DNA from: Billgrantia bachuensis
Lineage (GTDB): Bacteria; Pseudomonadota; Gammaproteobacteria; Pseudomonadales; Halomonadaceae
Assembly: GCF_011742165.1 (NCBI RefSeq)
Contig: NZ_JAAQTO010000023.1
Location: 62,001-126,000 of the forward strand
Reading direction: 5' to 3'
Length of the DNA stretch: 64,000 nt
This document shows, one piece after another, positions 17,640 through 26,998 of this stretch (position 1 is its first letter; the number at the start of each line of letters is the position of its first letter). The notes under the pieces were generated by a model. That model was not told the origin of the DNA. It made no database searches and worked only from the letters and a program-made list of their open reading frames with translations. A program made the position numbers and the translations under genes.

Positions 17640-18911
17640 ATGGATCCGACTACGCTGGGCATCATCGTCGCCGTCGCCCTGATCGTGCTGATGGCGATCG
17701 GCACTCCCATCGCCTTCGCCCTGGGCGGCGTCTCGCTGCTAGCGCTGATCTACGACCGCGGCCTGCCCGAACTCATCTACTTCGGCGAGACCTTCTTCGA
17801 CCGCATCGCCGAGTTCGGCTTCGTCGCCATCCCGATGTTCATCCTGATGGGCGCCGCGGTGGCATCGTCGCCCACCGGCCGCGACCTCTACCGCTCGCTG
17901 GACCTGTGGATGGGCCGGCTGCCGGGCGGCCTGGCCGTCTCCAACATCGGCGCCTGCACCATCTTCTCCGCCCTCTCCGGCTCGTCGCCGGCCACCTGTG
18001 CCGCCATCGGCAAGATGGGCATTCCCGAGATGCGCACCCGCGGCTACCCCGACGGCGTGGCGGCGGGCTGCATCGCCGCCGGCGGCACCCTGGGTATCCT
18101 CATCCCGCCGTCGGTGACCATGATCATCTACGGCATCTCCACCGAGACCTCGATCGGGCGGCTGTTCATCGCCGGGGTAGTGCCGGGCTTCATGCTGGCC
18201 GGGCTGTTCATGGCCTGGACCATGATCGCCTGCCGGCTGGCCGGGGGCTACGCCAACCCGCTGGCCCAGGCCGCCGGCCAGATCAAGGAGAACGTCGAGA
18301 CCAACATGCGGGCGCTGGTTCGCGTGCTGCCCTTTCTGGCAGTGGTCGGGGGCATCCTGTTCGCGCTGTATGGCGGCGTGGCCACGCCCTCCGAGGCCGC
18401 TGGCGTGGGCGCCTTCCTATGCCTGGCGCTGGCCGTGATCATCTACCGCATGTGGCAGGTCGGACCGATCAAGCTGATCATGCGCGACTCGCTGCGCGAG
18501 AGTGTGATGATCATGCTGGTGATCGCCTGCGCCGAGGTGTTCGCCTATGCCCTCTCCTCGCTGTTCATCACCCAGACCGTGGCCGGCGCCATCGCCGAGA
18601 TGGAGGTCAACCGCTGGGTGCTGATGGGCGTGATCAACCTGTTCCTGCTGGTCGCCGGCTTCTTCCTGCCGCCGGTGGCGGTGATCGTGATGACCGCGCC
18701 GATTCTGCTGCCGATCATCCTGGCCGCCAACTTCGACCCCTACTGGTTCGCGGTGATCCTGACCATCAATCTGGAGATCGGCCTGATCACCCCGCCGGTA
18801 GGCTTGAACCTGTTCATCATCAAGGGCATCGCGCCGGACATCTCGCTGCGCGACATCCTCATGGGCAGCCTGCCCTACGCCCTGGCATTGCCCTGTGGCT
18901 GCCCAACCTGA
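17640..18911 (+). CDS. TRAP transporter large permease (DctM type) with altered C-terminus
   Basis: The 423-residue protein has about eleven to twelve membrane helices and DctM blocks such as GAAVASSPTGRDLYRS, ALSGSSPATCAAIG and GLITPPVGLNLF. It is the sodium-coupled channel subunit of the malonate-type TRAP system. The start at 17640 follows the DctQ stop by 2 nt. The C-terminus is odd: the frame ends PYALALPCGCPT, whereas the +1 frame of the same DNA reads GIALWLPNLIMG, which is what a DctM last helix normally ends with. A small out-of-frame deletion near 18885 probably removed part of the final helix. Confidence 0.88.
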   Translation: MDPTTLGIIVAVALIVLMAIGTPIAFALGGVSLLALIYDRGLPELIYFGETFFDRIAEFGFVAIPMFILMGAAVASSPTGRDLYRSLDLWMGRLPGGLAVSNIGACTIFSALSGSSPATCAAIGKMGIPEMRTRGYPDGVAAGCIAAGGTLGILIPPSVTMIIYGISTETSIGRLFIAGVVPGFMLAGLFMAWTMIACRLAGGYANPLAQAAGQIKENVETNMRALVRVLPFLAVVGGILFALYGGVATPSEAAGVGAFLCLALAVIIYRMWQVGPIKLIMRDSLRESVMIMLVIACAEVFAYALSSLFITQTVAGAIAEMEVNRWVLMGVINLFLLVAGFFLPPVAVIVMTAPILLPIILAANFDPYWFAVILTINLEIGLITPPVGLNLFIIKGIAPDISLRDILMGSLPYALALPCGCPT

Positions 18912-18936
18912 TCATGGGCTGACTGAGAGTGGAATC

Positions 18937-20316
18937 ATGAACATGACCTTCCTGCAGGAGCTGTTCAACAGCATCACCCAGCGCGATGCCCGGCTCTGGC
19001 GCCGGCAGGGCGAGCTTACCGCGCCCGACCACGCCCAGATGTTGGCGGCCTGCCGGGCGCTGCTGGAGAGCGACGGCGAGGCTTCGAGCATCAGCCTGGC
19101 CAGCCGCGCGCTGTCCATGTACAACCGGCTGACGGAAGACGAACGCACTCGCTTCTTCGAGGGGCTGGCCAGCGAATTCGCCGCCGACCCGGCGCGCATC
19201 GACGAGGCCTACGAGGCCTATCGCGAGGCCCGCGACAACCCCAGCCTGCACGCCCTGTTCGACGCCTGCGAGCCGCGCCGCCAGGAGCTGTTCCGGCGCC
19301 TCAACCTGGCCAGCAACGGTACTTACGAACTGGTGCGCATGCGCGAAGGGCTGTTGGCACGTTTGCGCGACCGGGACGCAGAAGGCAGGCAGGAGCTGGG
19401 CGCCATCGACGCCGACTTCGCCCACCTGTTCGGCTCCTGGTTCAACCGTGGCTTCCTGATGCTCAAGCGCATCGACTGGAACACCCCGGCCTCGATCCTG
19501 GAAAAGATCATTCGCTACGAGGCGGTACACGAGATCCGCGACTGGGACGACCTGCGCCGACGCCTCGACGCCCGTGACCGCCGCTGCTTCGCCTTCTTCC
19601 ACCCGGCCATTGGCGACGAGCCGCTGATCTTCGTCGAGGTGGCGCTGTGCAAGGGCCTGCCCGACCGCATCCAGCCCATCCTGTCCGGCGAAAGTGCCGG
19701 CGAGCGCGGCATCGACGACCCCGAGGCCGCCGACGCCGCCGCCTTCTTCGGCATCAGCAACTGCCAGACCGGCCTGCGCGGCATCTCCTTCGGCAACTTC
19801 CTGATCAAGCAGGTAGTGCAGGAGCTCAAGCTGGAGCTGCCGCAGCTCAAGCACTTCGTCACGCTCTCGCCGGTGCCGGGCTTCGCCCATTGGCTCGCCG
19901 AGCAACGTGACGACGATGCGCTGCCCGACGAGCTGTGCCAGGTTCTGCACGAGCTCGATGCCCCCGACTGGCATCTCGACCCGGCCCAGAGCGAACGCCT
20001 CAAGGCCGTGATCAAGCCGCTTGCGGCCCGCTATCTGGTCGAGGAGAAGAACTCCCGCGGCCTGCCGCTCAACCCGGTGGCACGCTTCCACTTGGGCAAC
20101 GGCGCCGAGCTGCATCGCATTAACTGGCTCGGTGACACTTCGCTCAAGGGCGTGAAGCAGGCCGCCGGCCTCATGGTCAACTATCTCTACGTGCTCGACG
20201 ACATCGAGCGCAATCATGAGAACTACACCGCCAACGCCACCGTGGTCTGCTCCAACGAAGTTCGCGATCTCAATCGCCGCGCCCGGAAAATGGCCAAGGG
20301 AGAGCCTGCCAAATGA
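18937..20316 (+). CDS. matA: Malonyl-CoA decarboxylase
   Basis: This 459-residue enzyme converts malonyl-CoA to acetyl-CoA and CO2. It has the helical N-terminal domain and the C-terminal GNAT-like catalytic domain, including FFHPAIGDEPLIFVEVAL, FGISNCQTGLRGISFGNFLIK and a VARFHLGNGAELHRINWLGD segment containing catalytic-region His. The start at 18937 is 25 nt after the TRAP permease stop. The gene overlaps the malonyl-CoA synthetase gene by 4 nt, so import, activation and decarboxylation of malonate are coupled. Confidence 0.95.
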   Translation: MNMTFLQELFNSITQRDARLWRRQGELTAPDHAQMLAACRALLESDGEASSISLASRALSMYNRLTEDERTRFFEGLASEFAADPARIDEAYEAYREARDNPSLHALFDACEPRRQELFRRLNLASNGTYELVRMREGLLARLRDRDAEGRQELGAIDADFAHLFGSWFNRGFLMLKRIDWNTPASILEKIIRYEAVHEIRDWDDLRRRLDARDRRCFAFFHPAIGDEPLIFVEVALCKGLPDRIQPILSGESAGERGIDDPEAADAAAFFGISNCQTGLRGISFGNFLIKQVVQELKLELPQLKHFVTLSPVPGFAHWLAEQRDDDALPDELCQVLHELDAPDWHLDPAQSERLKAVIKPLAARYLVEEKNSRGLPLNPVARFHLGNGAELHRINWLGDTSLKGVKQAAGLMVNYLYVLDDIERNHENYTANATVVCSNEVRDLNRRARKMAKGEPAK

Positions 20317-21830
20317 GTCACAACCTCTTCGAAACCTTTGCCGCCCGCATGCGCGAACGCGGCGATGCCGATTTCATCACCACCCGCGAAGGCCGCCGCT
20401 ACTCCTATCGCGATACTCTCGAGGCCAGCGGCCGCCTGGCCGGCGCCCTGGTCGAGCTGGGCGTGGCTCCCGGCGACCGGGTCGCGGTGCAGGTTGACAA
20501 GAGCCCAGAGGCGATCCTGCTCTACCTCGCCTGCCTGCGCATGGGCGGCGTCTACCTGCCGCTCAATACCGGCTATACCGCCGACGAGATCCGCTACTTC
20601 CTGTCCGACGCCGAGCCGGCGCTGTTCGTGTGTCGCCCCGCCGCCCTCGAGGAGGCCCGCAAGGTGGCCGGCGAGAGCGGCTGCCCGGCGGTGGAGACGC
20701 TCGGCACCGATGCCGACGGCGGCCTGATCGCCCGGGCCGAGCGCGCCGAGCCGTACACAGGTATCGAGCCGCGCGCACAAGACGACCTGGCGGCGATCCT
20801 CTACACCTCAGGCACCACCGGGCGCTCCAAGGGCGCCATGCTGACCCACCGCAACCTGGGCTCCAACGCCGCGACCCTGAAGGAGGCGTGGCGCTTCAGC
20901 GCCGGAGATCGCCTGATCCATGCGCTGCCGATCTTCCATACCCACGGCCTGTTCGTCGGCTGCAACGTCACCCTGATGGCCGGCTCGAGCATGTTGTTCC
21001 TGCCCAAGTTCGATGCCGACGTGATCTTCGAGGAGCTGCCCCGCGGCACGGTGCTGATGGGCGTGCCGACCTTCTACACCCGTCTGGTGGCAGACGAGCG
21101 GCTCACGCCCGAGGCCACCGCCAACATGCGCTTGTTCGTCTCCGGCTCGGCGCCGCTCACCGCCGAGACCCATCAGGCCTTCCAGGCCAGGACGGGGCAC
21201 GCCATCCTCGAGCGCTACGGCATGACCGAGACCAACATGAACCTCTCCAACCCCTACGACGGCGAGCGCCGCGCCGGCACCGTGGGCATGCCGCTGCCGG
21301 GGGTGGAGTACCGTATCACCGATCGCGAGACCCACGAGCCGGTGCCTCAGGGCGAGATCGGCATGCTCGAGATCCGCGGCCCCAACGTCTTCATCGGTTA
21401 CTGGCGCATGCCCGAGAAGACCCGCGAGGAACTACTCGATGACGGCTTCTTCGTCACCGGCGACCTGGCCATGACCGACGAGCAGGGCTACGTGCACATC
21501 GTCGGCCGCGACAAGGACCTGGTGATCTCCGGCGGCTACAACGTCTACCCCAAGGAGGTCGAGCAGGTCATCGACGAGCTGGAGGGCGTGGTGGAGTCGG
21601 CGGTGATCGGCCTGCCGCATCCCGACTTCGGCGAGGGCGTGACCGCCGTGGTGGTGCCGGAGCCGGGCGCCGCACTCGAGGAAAAGCAGGTGCTCGACCA
21701 CCTCGAGGGGCGGTTGGCGAAGTACAAGCAGCCCAAACGAGTATTCTTCGCCAATAACCTGCCGCGCAACACCATGGGCAAGGTGCAGAAGAACGAGCTG
21801 CGCAAGCACTATCAGGACACCTATCGCTGA
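20313..21830 (+). CDS. matB: Malonyl-CoA synthetase (acyl-CoA synthetase family)
   Basis: MatB ligates malonate to CoA using ATP. The 505-residue protein has the AMP-binding P-loop YTSGTTGRSKGAM (about residues 164-176), the ERYGMTETNMN motif, the TGD hinge region and the C-terminal catalytic Lys in NTMGKVQKNELR. Length and the malonate operon context separate it from other acyl-CoA synthetases. It begins inside the matA stop (ATGA overlap) and ends the operon. Confidence 0.95.
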   Translation: MSHNLFETFAARMRERGDADFITTREGRRYSYRDTLEASGRLAGALVELGVAPGDRVAVQVDKSPEAILLYLACLRMGGVYLPLNTGYTADEIRYFLSDAEPALFVCRPAALEEARKVAGESGCPAVETLGTDADGGLIARAERAEPYTGIEPRAQDDLAAILYTSGTTGRSKGAMLTHRNLGSNAATLKEAWRFSAGDRLIHALPIFHTHGLFVGCNVTLMAGSSMLFLPKFDADVIFEELPRGTVLMGVPTFYTRLVADERLTPEATANMRLFVSGSAPLTAETHQAFQARTGHAILERYGMTETNMNLSNPYDGERRAGTVGMPLPGVEYRITDRETHEPVPQGEIGMLEIRGPNVFIGYWRMPEKTREELLDDGFFVTGDLAMTDEQGYVHIVGRDKDLVISGGYNVYPKEVEQVIDELEGVVESAVIGLPHPDFGEGVTAVVVPEPGAALEEKQVLDHLEGRLAKYKQPKRVFFANNLPRNTMGKVQKNELRKHYQDTYR

Positions 21831-21855
21831 CCGCTCGTTAGCCACACCAGGCGCA

Positions 21856-21879
21856 GCGCGGCCGGGGCAACGGCCGCGC
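21856..21879 (+). terminator. GC-rich hairpin after the malonate operon
   Basis: GCGCGGCCG (21856-21864) pairs perfectly with CGGCCGCGC (21871-21879) over a 6-nt loop, 26 nt after the matB stop. There is no U-tract, so it may protect the mRNA 3' end rather than terminate alone. Confidence 0.5.
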
Positions 21880-21910
21880 CTCGGGCTGCACCCAGCGCCG
21901 CAATTGTATT

Positions 21911-21929
21911 GAGAATGATTATCGTGAAT
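21911..21929 (+). promoter_or_regulatory. Fur box upstream of the siderophore-interacting protein gene
   Basis: GAGAATGATTATCGTGAAT matches 13 of 19 positions of the classic Fur consensus, including the core AATGAT-AT-C. It lies 38 nt before the start of the downstream gene, so iron-replete repression by Fur is expected. Confidence 0.75.
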
Positions 21930-21966
21930 GCTAGCCTGCTGCCATCGCAAGCGGAGTCCCGGCACC

Positions 21967-22890
21967 ATGGCCAAGCAGAGCTATCAAGTATTCGACATCT
22001 CCCTTTCCCGCCGGACCCAGGTCAGCCCTTCGCTGGTCAGGTTCACCTTCACCGGCCCCGAAGTATCGCGCATGGCCACCTACGCGCCGGATCAGCGCAT
22101 CAAGCTGTTCTTTCCCACCGGAAGCGTCGGCCTCGAGGCCTTGTTCGCCTGCGTCGAAGGCGAACCCGACGACTGGTACGCGGCCTATCGCGCCATGCCC
22201 GACGACCTGCGCCCGCCGATGCGCACCTACACCATCCGTGAACTGCGAGCAGAGCAGGGCGAGGTCGACGTCGAGTTCGTGCTGCACGGCGACAACGGCC
22301 CCGCCTCGCGCTGGGCCATGCACGCCCGGCCGGGCGAACGTCTGGCCATGACTGCTCCAACCAATGACGTGAAGAACGCCGGTGTTGGCTACGAATGGAA
22401 ACCGCCGCGCGGCGTGAAGCGCATCCTGGTGGTGGCCGACGAAACCGCCCTGCCGGCGGCAGCCGGCATTCTGGAAGAACTCGCCGTGCGTGCCGATCGC
22501 CCGCAGGTGGAAGCCCTGATCGAAGTACCGCTAGGCGGCGATGTCCAGGCGCTTCCTGCGTCGGCCAAGGTCAGCTGGCTGCCGCGCGATGCCACGCCCG
22601 GCTGCGCCCATGGCGAGCGGCTGCTGCGCGCCGTGCGCGACATCGACCTGCGCGCCGAGGTCGCCCATCTGGGCGGCAAGCCCGAGGTTGTCGAAGCCCA
22701 TGACGAGCCGGGCGACGAGCTGCTCTGGGAAGCTGCAACGGTCGACGACGGCGCCCCCTTCTACGCCTGGATCGCTGCCGAAAGCAAGGTGGCACTGGGC
22801 ATCCGGCGCTACCTGGTCAACGAATGCGGGCTGCCCAAGCGCTATGTCAGCAGCATGGGTTACTGGCGTGAGGGCAAGGTGCTGGGCTGA
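21967..22890 (+). CDS. Siderophore-interacting protein (FAD/NADPH ferric reductase family)
   Basis: This 307-residue protein is a cytoplasmic flavoprotein that reduces ferric siderophores to release iron. The N-terminal FAD-binding beta-barrel holds the RTYTIRELR-type motif (MRTYTIRELR, about residues 79-88) and a C-terminal Rossmann-like half binds NAD(P)H, with a WEAAT...YAWIAAES region typical of SIP proteins. Start at 21967 is chosen for alignment with family N-termini; an upstream ATG at 21928 overlaps the Fur-box region. The Fur box supports iron regulation. No siderophore synthesis or receptor gene is adjacent. Confidence 0.93.
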   Translation: MAKQSYQVFDISLSRRTQVSPSLVRFTFTGPEVSRMATYAPDQRIKLFFPTGSVGLEALFACVEGEPDDWYAAYRAMPDDLRPPMRTYTIRELRAEQGEVDVEFVLHGDNGPASRWAMHARPGERLAMTAPTNDVKNAGVGYEWKPPRGVKRILVVADETALPAAAGILEELAVRADRPQVEALIEVPLGGDVQALPASAKVSWLPRDATPGCAHGERLLRAVRDIDLRAEVAHLGGKPEVVEAHDEPGDELLWEAATVDDGAPFYAWIAAESKVALGIRRYLVNECGLPKRYVSSMGYWREGKVLG

Positions 22891-22982
22891 ATCGCGCCAT
22901 TGCCGGATGAAGGCAAGCGCAGCGGACTTGGCAAATGTCCCGGTTCGCCGCACATTGAATGTCCGAACAAGAGGAGTGTGCC

Positions 22983-23387
22983 ATGACTTCGCCCAATGAT
23001 CGTCTCGATCCGGATGGACTTGCCACGCGCCGTCAGGTGCTCGGCGACGCCTACGTCGACAATGCCCTGGCCCAGGCCGACGAGTTCGGCTGGCCGCTTC
23101 AGGAGCTGGTGACGCGCAACTGCTGGAACGACATCTGGAACCGGCCGGGGCTGGCACGCCCGACCCGCAGCCTGGTCAACGTCGGCATACTGGTCGCGCT
23201 CAACCGCCCCCACGAACTCAAGGTGCATTTGCGCGGCGCGCTCAATAACGGCTGCAGCGAGGAGGAGATCCGCGAGGTGCTGCTGCAGTGCGTGCCCTAC
23301 TGCGGTTTCCCGGCGGCCATGGACGGCATGCGGGTCGCCCGCGAAGCGATCGCCGCCTACCGCGAGGAGCAGCAGACCGGCAACTGA
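22983..23387 (+). CDS. Carboxymuconolactone decarboxylase family protein
   Basis: The 134-residue protein matches 4-carboxymuconolactone decarboxylase (PcaC-like) proteins, with the conserved helices around RSLVNVGILVALNR, LKVHLRGALNNGCSEEEIREVL and CVPYCGFPAAMDG. It lacks the AhpD CxxC pair, so decarboxylation or hydrolysis of a lactone is more likely than peroxidase activity. ATG at 22983 has AGAGGAG 6 nt upstream. No protocatechuate genes are nearby, so the true substrate is uncertain. Confidence 0.85.
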   Translation: MTSPNDRLDPDGLATRRQVLGDAYVDNALAQADEFGWPLQELVTRNCWNDIWNRPGLARPTRSLVNVGILVALNRPHELKVHLRGALNNGCSEEEIREVLLQCVPYCGFPAAMDGMRVAREAIAAYREEQQTGN

Positions 23388-23428
23388 GCCGCTGCGCCAA
23401 GCTCACCGCATGATCGGCATCGCGCCGG

Positions 23429-25576
23429 TCAGAAGGCACTCTCTTCGCTTCGTGGGGCTGTCGCTGCCGGCAAGGCGGCAGGCGTCCATAGCGGAGCCCG
23501 GGAGGTCGAGTCGGCCAGGGTGAAGGCGCCCACCACCTCGGCCAGGCGCAGCGACTGCTCCTCGAGCCGCTCGGCAGCGGCACTCGACTCTTCGACCAGG
23601 GCGGCATTCTCCTGGGTCATACGGTCCAGCTCGGCGACCGCCACATTGACTTGGCCGATGCCGTCGCTCTGCTCGCCGGTGGCCGCGGTGATCTGCTGGA
23701 GCACGTCGCTCACCCTGGAAACGCTGGTGACGATCTCGTTCATGGTCGCGCCGGCCTGACTGACCAATTCGGAGCCGCTGCGTACCTTCGTTTCCGAAGC
23801 GTCGATCAGGGCCTTCACCTCGCGTGCGGCCGCTGCCGAGCGGCTGGCCAACTGGCGCACTTCGCCAGCCACCACAGCGAAGCCGCGCCCCTGTTCGCCG
23901 GCGCGGGCCGCCTCCACCGAGGCGTTCAATGCCAGCAGGTTGGTCTGGAAGGCGATGCCGTCCATCACCGTGACGATTTCGGCGATCTGGCGCGAGGCGC
24001 CGGTGATCTCGTCCATGGTGGACACCACCCGCGACACCACTTCGCCACCGCGAGCGGCAACTTCGGAAGCCGACTGCGACAGGTCATTGGCCTCACGCGC
24101 GGACTCGGCGGTGTGCTCCACGGTACTGGTGATCTCCTCCATCGAGGCCGAGGTCTGCTGCAAGCTGGCGGCTGCAGTCTCGGTGCGCCGGGATAGATCC
24201 TGGCCGCCGCTGGCGATCTCGGTCGCGGCGACACGCACAGCCTCGCTACTCACACGCACCTTGAGCAGCACGTCGTGGATCTTGTCGGCGAAGGCGTTGA
24301 ACTGAATGGCCAGCTCGGCGCTCTCGTCGCGCCCCTCGACCGGCAGGCGCTGGGTCAGGTCGCCGTCGCCGGAGGCGATCTCGCGCATGCGCCCGGCCAG
24401 TTCCCGCAGCGGCCGGGCGATGCCGCCGCCCACCAGCCAGATCGCCACCAGGCCAAGGCCGGCGACCAGCAGCCCCACCAGGCCCATGCCCCACAAGTGC
24501 TGGCGACGCTGGTCGCCCAGGGTACGCTGCAGGGCTCCCAACTCGGCCAGCACCACCTCTCGTGGCAGGCGGGTGAGCAGCACCCAGGGCGCCTGGTCGT
24601 CGCTGACGCTGAAAGGCAGGTAGAGTTCGAGCATGCCATCGGCATCCTCTATGCGTTGCATTTCCCCGCTGCGCTGGGCCTCGAGGATACGCTGCTGTAC
24701 CGCATCGCCCATCACCTGCCCCGCCGCTTCGCCCAAGGAGCCATTATCGGCGGTGTAGGCCGCCACGCTGCCCAGCGAGGCAATCAGCGCCATCTCGCCG
24801 GCGCCGTCATAAAGCCCCTGGTTGGCCTGGGTCAGGAACTCCTGGGTGAAATCCACCGACATGTCGACACCGGCGATACCGCGGAACTCTCCCTCCACGA
24901 CGATCGGAACGTTGAAGGAAGTGACCATGCGCATGACGCCCGCATAGTCGTAGGCCGCCGGGTCGATGATGCAGGGCGCCAAGGTATCGCGCGGGCAGAG
25001 ATAGTATTCCCCGCGGCGCATTCCGTTGCCCAGCGGCGCCTCGCTTTCCATGTTCTCTTCATTGAGGGCTCCCAGGCGCATGCTGCCATCGGCCTCACGC
25101 ACCCACCAGGGCCGGAAGCGTCCACTACCGTCTGCGAAGCCGGTCTCGCGGCCGGCATAGCGGGCATCGGCGTCGAAAGCGTCTGGCTCCCAGCCGATAT
25201 AGGCATCCAACAGACCGGGGTTCTCGACCACGGTATGGCGCACCAGATTGGAAAGCTCCTCGCGGCTCAGGCGCAGTTGCGAGCGGCCATCGTCACCCGG
25301 CATGCCCATGAGGGCATTGGTATGAGCCAATTGGCTGGCCAGGGTCAGGGCTCGGTCCAGTTCGTTGCGGATGCGCTCGGCCTCGGCGTGGGCCAGCGAA
25401 GAGAGCCGTTCGTCGATACCACTCTCGAGCAGCGACTGGGTGTGCTCAGCCACCACGTCCTGGGTGCGCGAGGCGGACACCAGTGAATAGCCGACCAGCG
25501 CGGCCGTCACGGCCAGGAGGCAGGCACCGGCCAGGGCGACGACGAGCAGTCGAAGGGAGCGGAATCGTAAGCGCAT
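23429..25576 (-). CDS. Methyl-accepting chemotaxis protein with dCache-like sensor
   Basis: A 715-residue membrane chemoreceptor. TM1 is about 8-32, followed by a long periplasmic double-Cache-like sensor (about 40-355) with the [10 protein letters not shown] and VDMSVDF blocks typical of amino-acid or organic-acid sensors, TM2 (about 361-384), HAMP (385-438) and the cytoplasmic signalling hairpin (about 480-680) containing [15 protein letters not shown]. The C-terminus lacks an NWETF-like CheR-docking pentapeptide. ATG at 25576 gives a normal basic N-terminus before TM1; the longer upstream frame is not credible. The ligand is unknown. Confidence 0.94.
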   Translation of the reverse strand: MRLRFRSLRLLVVALAGACLLAVTAALVGYSLVSASRTQDVVAEHTQSLLESGIDERLSSLAHAEAERIRNELDRALTLASQLAHTNALMGMPGDDGRSQLRLSREELSNLVRHTVVENPGLLDAYIGWEPDAFDADARYAGRETGFADGSGRFRPWWVREADGSMRLGALNEENMESEAPLGNGMRRGEYYLCPRDTLAPCIIDPAAYDYAGVMRMVTSFNVPIVVEGEFRGIAGVDMSVDFTQEFLTQANQGLYDGAGEMALIASLGSVAAYTADNGSLGEAAGQVMGDAVQQRILEAQRSGEMQRIEDADGMLELYLPFSVSDDQAPWVLLTRLPREVVLAELGALQRTLGDQRRQHLWGMGLVGLLVAGLGLVAIWLVGGGIARPLRELAGRMREIASGDGDLTQRLPVEGRDESAELAIQFNAFADKIHDVLLKVRVSSEAVRVAATEIASGGQDLSRRTETAAASLQQTSASMEEITSTVEHTAESAREANDLSQSASEVAARGGEVVSRVVSTMDEITGASRQIAEIVTVMDGIAFQTNLLALNASVEAARAGEQGRGFAVVAGEVRQLASRSAAAAREVKALIDASETKVRSGSELVSQAGATMNEIVTSVSRVSDVLQQITAATGEQSDGIGQVNVAVAELDRMTQENAALVEESSAAAERLEEQSLRLAEVVGAFTLADSTSRAPLWTPAALPAATAPRSEESAF

Positions 25577-25789
25577 GAGGGGGGACTCGTTCTTGTTATA
25601 GGAAACCAAGGGCTGACCATAGTCCTTTCTTGAACGTAGAAACGTAGTCAAAACGACTGAGAACTTGGTATTCGCGCCACTGTCGCTATTCGCGTGAGGT
25701 AGTGCCCCTCCTGGACGCAAAAACGGGACACCTTGCCCCGGGCGAGCTAGCCTCTGAAAACCGCATCACGCGGATGAGAGGAGCCCTCC

Positions 25790-26392
25790 ATGCCCAAGCG
25801 CATCACCTACTACTTCAGCCCGGTATCGCCCTGGAGCTACCTGGGCCATGCCCGGCTCGGCGAGATCGCCTCCCGCCACGGCGCCACGATCGACTACGTG
25901 CCGGTCACGGTCAGCGCGGTCTTCCCCAGAACGGGCGGGCTACCGCTGCCCAAGCGCGCGCCCGAACGCCAGGCCTACCGCCTGGCGGAGCTGAGACGCT
26001 GGCCGCGCCTGCTGGGCGTACCGCTCAACGTGGAACCGAAGTATTTCCCCGCCGACGATCGACCGGCGGCGCGCCTGGCGCTGACCGCCAAGGCCCGGGG
26101 CCACGACATCGCCGAGCTGACGCTGGCCATACTGCGGGCCTGCTGGGCCGAGGAGCGCGACATTGCCGACCTCGCCACGCTGGGCGAGATCGCCGACGCC
26201 TGCGGCCTGGATGGCAGGGCGTTGCTGCAGGAGTCGGAAGAAGAGCCGGGGCATCAGCGCCTCGACGATGCCTGCGAGCAGGCCATTGCCGCCGGCTGCT
26301 TCGGCGTTCCCTGGTACGACGTCGAAGGGGAGCCGTTCTGGGGCCAGGATCGCCTCGAACTGGTGGAAAAGAAACTGGCCGGCGAGCTATGA
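25790..26392 (+). CDS. 2-hydroxychromene-2-carboxylate isomerase-like DsbA-fold protein
   Basis: The 200-residue protein has the thioredoxin/DsbA-like fold of HCCA isomerases (kappa-class GST-like). The signature SPVSPWSYLG near residue 10 carries the catalytic Ser in place of the DsbA CxxC, and the C-terminal GCFGVPWYDVEGEPFWGQDR block is characteristic. These enzymes are glutathione-dependent and act in naphthalene breakdown, but many relatives are found without such pathways, as here. It overlaps the next gene by 4 nt (ATGA), implying co-translation. Confidence 0.88.
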   Translation: MPKRITYYFSPVSPWSYLGHARLGEIASRHGATIDYVPVTVSAVFPRTGGLPLPKRAPERQAYRLAELRRWPRLLGVPLNVEPKYFPADDRPAARLALTAKARGHDIAELTLAILRACWAEERDIADLATLGEIADACGLDGRALLQESEEEPGHQRLDDACEQAIAAGCFGVPWYDVEGEPFWGQDRLELVEKKLAGEL

Positions 26393-26982
26393 GTCAAACC
26401 GTCATGTCTTTACTCAGCCCTCACGGACTCGCCATCGTCGACGAGCTCGCCGAGCGTCACGATTTCAGTCATGACGCCATTGCGCACATGGTATCGGCCG
26501 TGACCGACGGTAATGGCCAGATGGCGATGTTCTCGCACCCCGAGTTCGGTGGCCCCGGCCAGTGGATGCAGGGCGGCATGCTGCTGCTGAGCGCCCCTCT
26601 CAACCATACCTTGAACGCTCGCGTGGATGCGCTGTGCCACGAAATAGGGGAAATAATTGGTGAGAATGCGGATGAGATCATTGCCCAACAGCCGGCTTGG
26701 CTCGTCGCGGAAGAGAACACTGCCTGGTGGCCGGCGGAACTCGGCGCACCCAACGCGACCGGCGAACAGAACGGCTTACGCTATGCCTACTTTGCCCAGG
26801 CTCGCCGCCTCGTCGTGCAGACTGAAGATGCCATTCGGGTCTATGACACCCTTGATCATCGTATCGGTGGCTTTGCCCAGCAACAGGGAAGCCAGAGCCG
26901 GTTTACGGTGACCAGCCAGCACGGCGACATCGACCTGGCAAGCCTGCCGGTCATCTCCTCCGACAGGCACCCGCCGAGCTAG
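26389..26982 (+). CDS. Conserved hypothetical protein, SHOCT-like N-terminal region
   Basis: A 197-residue soluble protein whose ATG overlaps the preceding isomerase stop. The first 70 residues (LSPHGLAIVDELAERHDF, NGQMAMFSHPEFGGPGQWM) resemble the conserved N-terminal part of some SHOCT-domain proteins of unknown function. The rest is not recognised, and no C-terminal SHOCT motif is obvious. No signal peptide or membrane helix is visible. The function is unknown; the overlap suggests a link with the isomerase. Confidence 0.7.
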   Translation: MSQTVMSLLSPHGLAIVDELAERHDFSHDAIAHMVSAVTDGNGQMAMFSHPEFGGPGQWMQGGMLLLSAPLNHTLNARVDALCHEIGEIIGENADEIIAQQPAWLVAEENTAWWPAELGAPNATGEQNGLRYAYFAQARRLVVQTEDAIRVYDTLDHRIGGFAQQQGSQSRFTVTSQHGDIDLASLPVISSDRHPPS

Positions 26983-26998
26983 GAAGCGCTCCGCTTCC

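Noticed and set aside
17480..18922. Alternative frame of the DctM gene as a separate gene
   Set aside because: Only its last dozen codons resemble protein (a DctM tail), which is better explained as a frameshift in dctM than as an overlapping gene.
18859..20217. 452-codon minus-strand open frame opposite malonyl-CoA decarboxylase
   Set aside because: Antisense shadow in high-GC DNA; the plus-strand frame matches a known enzyme along its whole length.
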